Source: Butyrivibrio proteoclasticus (GTDB taxonomy: Bacteria > Bacillota > Clostridia > Lachnospirales > Lachnospiraceae). Taken from it: DNA of 64,000 bases. The translations under genes were made by a program, and so were the position numbers. The stretch lies in assembly GCF_900115735.1 (NCBI RefSeq), contig NZ_FOXO01000017.1, positions 21,475-85,474 on the forward strand, written 5' to 3'. The stretch's first letter is position 1; each line of letters opens with the position of its first letter. This document shows, one piece after another, positions 8,942-15,944 of the stretch. The notes below the pieces were generated by a model. It did no database searches, was not told the origin of the DNA, and was given only the letters and a program-made list of their open reading frames with translations.

Positions 8942-9931
8942 ATGAATAATACAGAAAACAATTTATGTAAAGGCAGAGTTTCTGCGATATACAAGAACAG
9001 TTATGTAATAAGGTTTGAAGGAAAAGATATTTCTGCCAGACTAAAAGGAACATTTCAAGAGAAGGCACCTGAGTTTTTCCCTGTTGTGGGTGATTACGTC
9101 TCTTTTGTAAATAATCCAATTGGAGATTCTTTGATCGTAGCGGTTGAAGATAGAACAAGCTTTTTGCAGAGGCCTGATCAGGCTAAAACAGGAGTCATGC
9201 AGTATATGGTGGCAAACGTGGATTACACGTTGATAGTCACCTCTCTAAATGAGGACTACAGTTACAACAGAATCGCCAGATATGTGAGCGTTGTTCTCCA
9301 GGGGAACTCTATTCCAGTGGTGGTTTTGACAAAATCAGATCTGTGCAGCAACTACGGCAGATATGTTCGTGAAGTGGAGAGCATCTCTGATAAAGTTAGA
9401 GTTCATGCTATTTCGGCTTTATATGGAATAGGAGTTGATGAATTATATGAATACATGAGGCCGGGCGTGACATTGTGCCTTATGGGATCCTCCGGAGCAG
9501 GCAAGTCGACGCTTTTAAATGCCTTTGCCGGTGAAGAAATAATGAAAACCTCGGAAGTGCGAGAATCAGACTCCACAGGAAGACATACCACAACATACAG
9601 GCAGCTGATTGAGCTTGAAAATGGCGTATCAATAATAGATACACCGGGCATGAGAGAGCTTGGAATGGCTAACACAGAGCTTGGAATAGACAATACATTT
9701 TCAGATATCCTTGCCCTAGAGCAATGCTGCAAGTTCAGTGATTGCAAGCATGATACCGAACCGGGATGCGCTGTGAAGGCAGCAATAGAAAGCGGCGAGC
9801 TTTCAGCAGAGCGATACATCCTCTATAAGTCATTAAGCGCGGAAAATACCAATAATTACGCTAAGAAAAAAGAAATCTCAAAGTGGGCTAAGGCTGCTAA
9901 AAAGCTGAAAAGAGATAATTATAGATTTTGA
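8942..9931 (+). CDS. rsgA: Ribosome small subunit-dependent GTPase A
   Basis: A 329-residue circularly permuted GTPase that matures the 30S ribosomal subunit. An N-terminal OB-fold (KGRVSAIYKNSYVIRFEGK to VVGDYVSF) is followed by G4 TKSDL, G1 GSSGAGKSTLLN (about residues 182-193), G3 DTPGMREL and a C-terminal zinc knuckle (CCKFSDCKHDTEPGC). This G4-G1-G3 order is diagnostic. An in-frame ATG at 8930 exists, but the GGAG that serves the ATG at 8942 lies inside that extension, so 8942 is preferred. It seems to be transcribed alone, after the terminator at 8834-8866. Confidence 0.95.
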   Translation: MNNTENNLCKGRVSAIYKNSYVIRFEGKDISARLKGTFQEKAPEFFPVVGDYVSFVNNPIGDSLIVAVEDRTSFLQRPDQAKTGVMQYMVANVDYTLIVTSLNEDYSYNRIARYVSVVLQGNSIPVVVLTKSDLCSNYGRYVREVESISDKVRVHAISALYGIGVDELYEYMRPGVTLCLMGSSGAGKSTLLNAFAGEEIMKTSEVRESDSTGRHTTTYRQLIELENGVSIIDTPGMRELGMANTELGIDNTFSDILALEQCCKFSDCKHDTEPGCAVKAAIESGELSAERYILYKSLSAENTNNYAKKKEISKWAKAAKKLKRDNYRF

Positions 9932-9949
9932 AATAAGAATTAGCCATTT

Positions 9950-9981
9950 TGCATTTCACCTCTCAAAAAATGCAAGTCACC
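9950..9981 (+). promoter_or_regulatory. LytTR-type direct repeat operator
   Basis: TGCATTTCACC at 9950-9960 and TGCAAGTCACC at 9971-9981 are direct repeats 21 bp apart, two helical turns, which is the spacing LytTR-domain dimers recognise. They lie upstream of the ABC-LytTR-DUF3021 operon and are probably the site through which its LytTR protein autoregulates. The assignment to that protein is inference. Confidence 0.6.
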
Positions 9982-10063
9982 GCCAATTTGCTTTTTTCTT
10001 GCCTCAAATAAGTTAATATCTGTTTCAGATACAGGAAAACAGGTAACAAGAAAGAGGTCAGAT

Positions 10064-10984
10064 ATGAAAAAAGCAATTGAAGTTAGTAATTTGGTCAAAC
10101 AATACGGCGATGCAACAGCAGTAAACAACATCTCTTTTGAAGTTGAGCAGGGCTCTCTTTTTGCATTCCTTGGAGAAAACGGAGCCGGCAAGTCCACAAC
10201 CATAAATATGTTAAGCACGATCCTTCCTAAGACCTCAGGCCAGGCCAGGTTAATGGGGTATAAACTTGGAAAAGAAGATGATGCCATCAGAAAGTCTATT
10301 GGGATAGTTTTTCAGAATTCAGTACTGGATGGGAACCTGACAGTTAAGCAGAATCTCCTTACAAGAGGCGCATATTACGGGTATGGAAAAAAAGAGATAA
10401 TGGAGAGGCTTTCGCTCTTTTGGGCCGAATTTAATCTGGAAGAAATCTGGAATGAGCGATACGAGAATCTTTCCGGAGGACAGAGAAGGCGAATAGATAT
10501 TGCAAGGGCGCTCATCCATAAGCCGGACATCCTGTTTCTGGATGAGCCAACAACCGGCCTTGATCCAATGTCCCGCAAGATGGTGTGGGACTACATCAAT
10601 CACTTAAGGAAAAACGAGAACCTGACTATATTCCTGACAACGCATTACATGGAAGAAACCGCAGAAGCTGACAACGTGGTGATTATGGATAAGGGAACCA
10701 TCATTGCTGAAGGCTCACCTGCTGAATTAAAGAGCAGATATACCGGCAAAAAACTCATTTGGTATACAGCACAGAACGATGAAAATACAAAGATAATCGA
10801 AACTTCCAGTGCTCCAAGCTTTAGCTATGAAGCGGATCACTACAATATTCTGATGGATGAAGGAATCATGGAATTTATCTGGAAAAACAAAGATTCTGTC
10901 AGGGATTTTGAAGTAATCAAAGGAACAATGGACGACGTTTTTTTAACACTTACAGGAAAGGAAATGGTGGAGTGCAATGGCTAA
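10064..10984 (+). CDS. ABC transporter ATP-binding protein
   Basis: A 306-residue ATPase of the DrrA/NatA-like ABC-2 exporter group. Walker A GENGAGKSTT at about residues 37-46, the signature LSGGQRRRIDIARAL, Walker B ILFLDEPTTGLDP and an H-loop TTHYMEE are all intact. A roughly 80-residue C-terminal extension (YTGKKLIWYTAQN onward) is typical for this group. It pairs with the permease encoded immediately downstream, whose start overlaps this gene by 8 bases. Export of a drug, peptide or lipid is expected; the substrate is unknown. Confidence 0.94.
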   Translation: MKKAIEVSNLVKQYGDATAVNNISFEVEQGSLFAFLGENGAGKSTTINMLSTILPKTSGQARLMGYKLGKEDDAIRKSIGIVFQNSVLDGNLTVKQNLLTRGAYYGYGKKEIMERLSLFWAEFNLEEIWNERYENLSGGQRRRIDIARALIHKPDILFLDEPTTGLDPMSRKMVWDYINHLRKNENLTIFLTTHYMEETAEADNVVIMDKGTIIAEGSPAELKSRYTGKKLIWYTAQNDENTKIIETSSAPSFSYEADHYNILMDEGIMEFIWKNKDSVRDFEVIKGTMDDVFLTLTGKEMVECNG

Positions 10985-11897
10985 AATAAGAGGTCTTTTA
11001 GGTCTTACAAAAAGAAACATACTGGTATATATGAATAATAAGGGATCAATATTTTTCTCAATGCTAACACCGCTTATTATTCTTATTCTTTATCTATTGT
11101 TTTTAAAGAGCACCTTTTTGTCATCGCTTGAGCACGCTGCAACGGGTCTTGAGAAGCTGATATTAGCAAAGGACATGGACCAGTTTGTAAATGGCATATT
11201 ACTTACAGGTATCATCAGCACTGCACTGATCACCATTCCTTACAATGCCCTTGAAACCATAGTCAGGGACAGGGAAGACAGAGTGTATTTTGATATGATA
11301 TCAACCCCTGTAAAAAGAGCTGAGATCATCCTTTCATATTTCCTGGCAACGGTAGTTTCAGCCTTTTTTCAGACCTTAGTTGTGCTGTTTTGCGGGATTG
11401 GAGTGCTTCTTTTGAACGGAACCATGTATTTTGAAATTTCAGATATTATAGGTCTTGTTGGAGTGATTATCCTGGGCACTCTTTCATCTACAGCAATCTT
11501 TACTCTTATAATGATGTTTTTTAAGAAAATGGGCACCTGCAGTGCATTTATGGGAATCATTTCTGCAGTATCGGGCTTTATAGTTGGCGCTTACCTTCCA
11601 CTATCTGAATTCAGCAAGACCATACAGAATGTATGTAGTCTTATTCCGGCTACAGGAATCACTGTACTTATCAGAAATTTCCTGACCGGTGGAGTTTTAA
11701 AGCATATGGATGAGAGCATAGGTGGAGTAGACGGCGGCGCATTTCTTCATGCCATGAGAGAGAAATTCTCTTTTTACACACAGGTTGGATCATCAACTTG
11801 GTCATTGAATCAGACCTGCATATATATAATAATAGTTACAGTGGCGTTTATTGCAGCTACAAGGATTATCTATCCAAGAGTTTATAATAAAAGATAA
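10977..11897 (+). CDS. ABC-2 type transporter permease
   Basis: A 306-residue membrane protein with the ABC-2 permease layout: a short cytosolic N-terminus (LLGLTKRNILVYMNNKGSIFFSMLTPL), a helix, a large extracytoplasmic segment at about residues 45-75, then five helices. NALETIVRDREDRVYFDMISTPVKR matches the conserved cytosolic loop, and the last segment at residues 205-280 contains LIPATGITVLIRNFL. It partners the ATPase upstream, which it overlaps. Confidence 0.9.
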   Translation: MAKIRGLLGLTKRNILVYMNNKGSIFFSMLTPLIILILYLLFLKSTFLSSLEHAATGLEKLILAKDMDQFVNGILLTGIISTALITIPYNALETIVRDREDRVYFDMISTPVKRAEIILSYFLATVVSAFFQTLVVLFCGIGVLLLNGTMYFEISDIIGLVGVIILGTLSSTAIFTLIMMFFKKMGTCSAFMGIISAVSGFIVGAYLPLSEFSKTIQNVCSLIPATGITVLIRNFLTGGVLKHMDESIGGVDGGAFLHAMREKFSFYTQVGSSTWSLNQTCIYIIIVTVAFIAATRIIYPRVYNKR

Positions 11898-11909
11898 AGG
11901 GGAAAGACC

Positions 11910-12344
11910 TTGAAGGTAACGTTTAATAAGATTCCGCAGGGTGAAAGTGAATACGCGGTTGTAAACGCATATGGGCGCACAACTGCCATAGACACTGCAA
12001 TTGGGCTGCTTGAAAACGGGGAGCAGATCATTATGGGCTATAAGGACGGCGAGAGCATTCCATGCCCGATTTCCAAGATCTATTACATAGAAACAGTAGA
12101 TGATAAGTGCTTTGCCTATACTAAGGATGACTGCATTGAGCTGCGAAGCCGTCTCTACGAGGTAGAAAAGGCTCTGGATTTCAGATTCTTTAGGTGCTCT
12201 AAATCCATGCTTTGCAATATCAGAAAGATAAAAAGTGTAAAAGCGGAGACCAATGCCAGGATGAGAGCAGTTCTTTTGAATGGAGAGGTTATTCTTATTA
12301 CCAGAAGCTATGTAAAAGAGATGAAGAAGAGGTTGGGACTATGA
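11910..12344 (+). CDS. LytTR family DNA-binding regulator
   Basis: A 144-residue protein with a degenerate N-terminus and a C-terminal LytTR domain from about residue 50: SKIYYIETVDDKCFAYTK, then LDFRFFRCSKSMLCNIRKI, which matches the family's FxRxHKSxLVNxxxI region, and VILITRSYVKEMKKRL. It has no receiver domain, as usual for the LytTR-DUF3021 pairs linked to ABC exporters. The start is a TTG with AAAGGGGAAAG before it. It overlaps the DUF3021 gene by an ATGA junction and probably binds the repeat at 9950-9981. Confidence 0.9.
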   Translation: MKVTFNKIPQGESEYAVVNAYGRTTAIDTAIGLLENGEQIIMGYKDGESIPCPISKIYYIETVDDKCFAYTKDDCIELRSRLYEVEKALDFRFFRCSKSMLCNIRKIKSVKAETNARMRAVLLNGEVILITRSYVKEMKKRLGL

Positions 12345-12778
12345 AAAAACTAAGAATAGTAATGGAACAAACGATGCTGGTCAGTTTCCTGGTATTGTGC
12401 GCTGTCAGCATTATCGGATTATTGGTAATGAGGAAAAATGAGTGGTCTTTTGACTGGTATACTCCGGGGTCAATTCTTGTTGCCAGCTTTTTATGCAGTC
12501 TGGTAACAGTGTTGCTTCTTTATAATGATAAATACGATAAAGAGTTGTCTGCATTAATGCATAACCTGGTGACGCTTCTGCATTTTTTTCTGATGTACAT
12601 TATCATCATTACTTTTGGGCATCTTTGTAACTGGTACAAAACTAAAAATGGCTTTGTTCAGATAACTGTAATCTTCGTGGTTGTCTATGCTGCAGCATGG
12701 GTAGGGACAGGGCTCATGTTCAGGCATGATGAGAAGCTTATTTCAGATGCCCTTGATAGTGTGAGGGATAAGGAATAA
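12341..12778 (+). CDS. DUF3021 membrane protein
   Basis: A 145-residue protein with four predicted helices (about residues 8-30, 40-62, 75-98 and 105-130), the layout of DUF3021, whose genes sit next to LytTR regulators and are thought to modulate them. The ATG at 12341 overlaps the LytTR stop (ATGA), which is why it is preferred over the longer upstream frame beginning at 12212. The motif FGHLCNWY in the third helix region is worth noting. Last gene of the ABC exporter operon. Confidence 0.85.
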   Translation: MKKLRIVMEQTMLVSFLVLCAVSIIGLLVMRKNEWSFDWYTPGSILVASFLCSLVTVLLLYNDKYDKELSALMHNLVTLLHFFLMYIIIITFGHLCNWYKTKNGFVQITVIFVVVYAAAWVGTGLMFRHDEKLISDALDSVRDKE

Positions 12779-12825
12779 GCTATGCATTTCCTGATAAAGT
12801 ACTTAATGAAACAAGGAGAATTCTG

Positions 12826-13116
12826 ATGACAGTATATGAGAGACTACTAAGCGCACAGGATAAGGAATACAGGGAATTTCAAACAAAGCTTGTACCTAAC
12901 ATATCTTCGGAGGTCATGATAGGCGTAAGAACTCCGGATATGAGAAGGATCGCCAAAGAGGTTTTCAATAGCGATGAAAGAGGTGCATCTCTTTTGAGGT
13001 GCATCTATTTTTTTGGAAAAAAGTTAAGCAAAAAAGCCTTAAACTTTTGCAACACAGGCATCAAACGATGTACTATGAAGATAAAGACGATAGAAACGAG
13101 TGGATTTAATAAATGA
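12826..13116 (+). pseudogene. Truncated DNA alkylation repair (AlkD-like) gene
   Basis: The first roughly 50 residues (MTVYERLLSAQDKEYREFQT, later IGVRTPDMRRIAKE) read like the N-terminus of AlkD-type HEAT-repeat DNA glycosylases, which are about 220-240 residues long. After EVFNSDERG the frame runs into unrelated Lys/Cys-rich sequence and stops at 96 residues, and no AlkD repeat is seen in the other frames downstream. The ribosome site AAGGAG is intact. This looks like a deletion remnant, not a functional enzyme. Confidence 0.6.
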
Positions 13117-13565
13117 ATTTTTTGGTTAAGCACTTTAACGAACTCAGCACCACAGAGTTATACGAGATTTTAAAAACAAGATTTGAGATTTTTGTCACAG
13201 AGCAGGAATGCATCTATCAGGATCTTGATGATAAGGACCAGGACGCAATTCATGTTTTTTGCTGGAATGAAAACGGCAGAGTTGCAGGGTGTCTCAGAGT
13301 ATTTTGGAAAGATCATGATGAGGCAGCAGGCGTAGCGCAGATTGGCAGAGTGGTAACGTTAGAGCACGGCAAAGGAATAGGCGGCCAGATGCTTCATGAG
13401 GGTGTCAGGATCGCAACAGAGCACTTTAAGGCAAAAAAGATCTATCTTGAAGCTCAGCAATATGCCATTGGATATTATGAAAAAGAGGGATTTGAGGTAG
13501 TATCAGAGCCCTTTATGGAGGACGGAATTCCTCACGTGAAGATGGAGAGAATCAATGGGAAATGA
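13113..13565 (+). CDS. ElaA-like GNAT acetyltransferase
   Basis: A 150-residue GNAT-fold protein of the ElaA group. Family signs are LYEILKTRFEIFVTEQEC near the start, RVAGCLRVF, then the acetyl-CoA loop IGRVVTLEHGKGIGGQML (R/Q-x-x-G-x-G/A type) and YLEAQQYAIGYYEKEGF. ElaA homologues are putative N-acetyltransferases with unknown substrate. Its ATG overlaps the stop of the AlkD-like remnant, and its own end overlaps the start of an AlkZ-like remnant. Confidence 0.88.
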   Translation: MNFLVKHFNELSTTELYEILKTRFEIFVTEQECIYQDLDDKDQDAIHVFCWNENGRVAGCLRVFWKDHDEAAGVAQIGRVVTLEHGKGIGGQMLHEGVRIATEHFKAKKIYLEAQQYAIGYYEKEGFEVVSEPFMEDGIPHVKMERINGK

Positions 13566-13716
13566 AAACGGAACCTGGATCATGTATGGCGTGGAGTGGA
13601 ACGCCCCCGAATGCCTGCATACAGTGCAGGATGCGATAAACTACATAAACGAGATAGGTTTTTTGCCACTTTTCAAGAATTGTATGTGCTACTTTATCCG
13701 TACAATGGAGCTGTAA
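13555..13716 (+). pseudogene. N-terminal remnant of an AlkZ-related gene
   Basis: A 53-codon frame starts with MGNENGTWIMYGVEW and contains INEIGFLPLFKN. The GFLPLFKN-type opening is familiar from AlkZ-related (DNA glycosylase-like) proteins of Firmicutes, which are several hundred residues long. The match ends at residue 42 exactly where the TTATCCGTA repeat array begins, and the frame stops 11 codons later. The gene has therefore been cut by, or lost its centre to, the repeat array. The family link is from memory and moderate. Confidence 0.4.
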
Positions 13717-14003
13717 AAAGATCTATTTCCAAGTGCTGTACGGATAGAAATGCTAATAAAGTGTCGTCTTATCCGTATAAACAGCCAGTATACACTGCTT
13801 TTCTCATATGAAATACGGATAAGATGGCGTGTGACGTGTAATCTTATCCGTATAAACGGCCAGCATACACTTCTTTTCTCATATAGAATACGGATAAGAC
13901 AGCGTGCAACGTATAATCCTATCCGTACAAGGAGAGAAAAAGGAGCCAGAGATAGCCATATTGTACGGATAAAAACAAAGAATTGCGCCGGACTTATCCG
14001 TAC
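13694..14003 (+). repeat. TACGGATAA/TTATCCGTA palindromic repeat array
   Basis: Alternating copies of TTATCCGTA (13694, 13769, 13844, a CTATCC variant at 13919, 13994) and TACGGATAA (13739 variant, 13814, 13889, 13964). The central part repeats with a 75-bp period, including the shared stretch GCTTTTCTCATATGAAATAC or close variants. The same nine-base words build the array at 24321-24690. Confidence 0.8.
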
Positions 14004-14130
14004 ACTTGCTATGCTCGGCGTAGGAGTAGGAGCCTATAGCGACAGTGAACATGTGGCTGCGCTCAGAGAAGGCCTTGTAAAAGAGCTTGATGCCATAGCA
14101 AAGGCTGAAGGCATTGGAAGAAAAAAATGA
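14004..14130 (+). pseudogene. C-terminal gene remnant after the repeat array
   Basis: An open frame directly after the last TTATCCGTAC encodes about 41 residues (LAMLGVGVGAYSDSEHVAAL, ending EGIGRKK) that look like an alpha-helical protein C-terminus. It has no start codon of its own. It could be the far end of the broken AlkZ-like gene or of another gene; I do not recognise it. Confidence 0.3.
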
Positions 14131-14266
14131 TGGACTATTTGATTACCCAACCATCACCTAAAATTTTCAGGCGCTGGTACTTGCTTTTAATACTCTTTTA
14201 ATAAATATGGTGTTTTTTCTAGGGTATAATCAATATGTTGTTATTTTTTATACGAGGAGGAGAAAG

Positions 14267-14827
14267 ATGAGAAAAGTATCACTTTTATTAGTAGTATCAA
14301 TTTGTGCCACATTAATAGGATGTGGAAAGACAGAAAACGCCGATGCCGGAGCTGCAACAGCAGTTTCTGTAGAAGCCATCGAAAGCGTTACAGAATCAGT
14401 GTCTGTGCCTGAAACTGATACAGCTTCAACCAGCTTTACTGAAGCATTAGCCGATGAAGGCACATATTGGATGAGCGGATATTTAAGAGCTTCAGATAAA
14501 GATAGCGCAGGAGAACCGGACGAATCCGGGGTTCTTCAGGCAATCATATATGAGGCATATATTGAAGATGATATTCTTACGGTAAAAGGCGTTACCAATT
14601 TTAGAAATGACAAAGCTCAGGATCCGGTAGGGATGAACGATGGAGATGAAGCAGCATTCATCATTACTGATCAAACAGTCTTCCAGATGGTCGGCGGTGA
14701 AGACGGCCCTGAGGACGTGACAAAAGAAGAGTTTGCACAGTACTTGAAAGACTGCGCAGATTCCGGTTTGCTTCTCGACATTCAAGTTAACGGCGCTCAA
14801 GTCGTTGTAGCCCAGATTTGTGCATAA
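14267..14827 (+). CDS. Secreted lipoprotein, unknown function
   Basis: A 186-residue protein with a lipoprotein signal: basic MRK, a hydrophobic stretch and the lipobox LIGC (Cys at about residue 19). A Ser/Thr/Glu-rich linker follows, then an acidic domain of about 130 residues from YWMSGYLRASDKD. The ATG at 14267 is chosen because GAGGAGGAGAAAG precedes it; an upstream frame from 14207 would spoil the signal peptide. A TATAAT at 14225-14230 may be its -10 box. A strong terminator follows at 14860. Function unknown. Confidence 0.8.
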   Translation: MRKVSLLLVVSICATLIGCGKTENADAGAATAVSVEAIESVTESVSVPETDTASTSFTEALADEGTYWMSGYLRASDKDSAGEPDESGVLQAIIYEAYIEDDILTVKGVTNFRNDKAQDPVGMNDGDEAAFIITDQTVFQMVGGEDGPEDVTKEEFAQYLKDCADSGLLLDIQVNGAQVVVAQICA

Positions 14828-14859
14828 TATGAAGCTCTTTATATTTAAATAATGAATGG

Positions 14860-14886
14860 CCCGTATCATATGATACGGGTTTTTTA
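14860..14886 (+). terminator. Rho-independent terminator
   Basis: A perfect palindrome CCCGTATCAT/ATGATACGGG followed by TTTTTT, 33 bases after the lipoprotein stop codon. Confidence 0.85.
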
Positions 14887-15048
14887 TTACGAATGCTTCC
14901 GCATTATACATGCCCAAAACAATTTCTATTGTGTTATGCTTTTCTACAGAACATGATACAGAACAATACCAGTGAGGATTTGGAAATGTTCAAGAAAATG
15001 TACAAAGTAACAGAGGTAAAAAAGGAATACTAAAGAGGAAAAGAAAAG

Positions 15049-15732
15049 ATGAGTAAACTAAAAGTTTGCCTTAGGCATATTTCGGAAGTGTTTTTATATG
15101 AGTATTACTGTTTGGGAGATGATGAATATGAGATATCCGATGAGGATACATTGACACCTCACAAGGAGAAGGCAAAAGAACAGTTGCTTGCAGGAAATTA
15201 TTCCGGGGCCCAGCAGGAATGGCTTAGTGCACACCTTGAGAACCCTGTGGACATGGAAACAATCCTTGGAATTATCTTGTGTTGTAAGCAACTTGGAGAT
15301 GCAGATGGTGAATATTCCTATACCACAGAATCTTATAATTACTGCTGCACAAGGGCTGAGCTTGCAGCTTATTACAGAAACCTTGGATGGTATTACCTGG
15401 AAAAATACAAGCCGGAAGTATCTGCAGCATGTTATCTCTATAGCAAATATTTTGGCGAATCCCAACAGGCTGATGCTGAACTGGAATTCCTGGAGAAGGC
15501 TGTAGGTAAGAAAGTTGCCAAAAAAGACCTGCCTCAGCTTCAGAAGATTCTTAAGGATAACAAAATTCCGACAGAGGCTAACCCTGTAACCCTTGCACTT
15601 TTGTACAAGGCAGCAGAGGAAGCTGCAGAAGGCAGAGACAAAGACCAGGCGCTTGATTGCTATAGAATGGTTTATGATCTTACTGCTGATAAAGAGATTG
15701 GAAAAAGAATTGAATCCCTTGAATCAAGGTAA
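15049..15732 (+). CDS. TPR-like helical repeat protein
   Basis: A 227-residue cytoplasmic protein of paired helices. From about residue 40 it reads like tetratricopeptide units (EQLLAGNYSGAQQEWLSAHL, ELAAYYRNLGWYYLEKYKPE, ALDCYRMVYDLTADKEIGKR). Such proteins scaffold protein contacts; no catalytic motif is seen. The first 35 residues contain an odd Tyr/acidic segment (YYCLGDDEYEISDED). AAGAGGAAAAGAAAAG precedes the ATG. It stands alone, 210 bases before the glycoside operon. Confidence 0.6.
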   Translation: MSKLKVCLRHISEVFLYEYYCLGDDEYEISDEDTLTPHKEKAKEQLLAGNYSGAQQEWLSAHLENPVDMETILGIILCCKQLGDADGEYSYTTESYNYCCTRAELAAYYRNLGWYYLEKYKPEVSAACYLYSKYFGESQQADAELEFLEKAVGKKVAKKDLPQLQKILKDNKIPTEANPVTLALLYKAAEEAAEGRDKDQALDCYRMVYDLTADKEIGKRIESLESR

Positions 15733-15854
15733 GGACTAACAATCTCCCCTATCCCCACAACAATCAATTCAAAACATCCCCCCTATCCCCTGCCTCCCAA
15801 TGTGTGGCATACAAATTTCCAATACAACCAGACAGTTTATGAACCATGAATTAC

Positions 15855-15870
15855 AGGTTGTGAACAACCT
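15855..15870 (+). promoter_or_regulatory. Palindromic operator candidate upstream of GH3 operon
   Basis: AGGTTGT-GA-ACAACCT has two perfect 7-base arms. It lies about 75 bp before the GH3 start, beside a weak promoter candidate (TTGTTA, 17 bp, TAATGT). A LacI- or GntR-like repressor could bind it; none is encoded in this window. Confidence 0.35.
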
Positions 15871-15944
15871 ATTGTTACTGCCTTCAAAATCAGATAATGT
15901 TGGCCACAGGAAGTATTTTATGTATTTATGGAGGTATGTAAGAA

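Noticed and set aside
13596..14130. Two overlapping plus-strand frames across the TTATCCGTA array
   Set aside because: They read through palindromic repeats and join unrelated gene remnants; only the flanking pieces look like former coding sequence.
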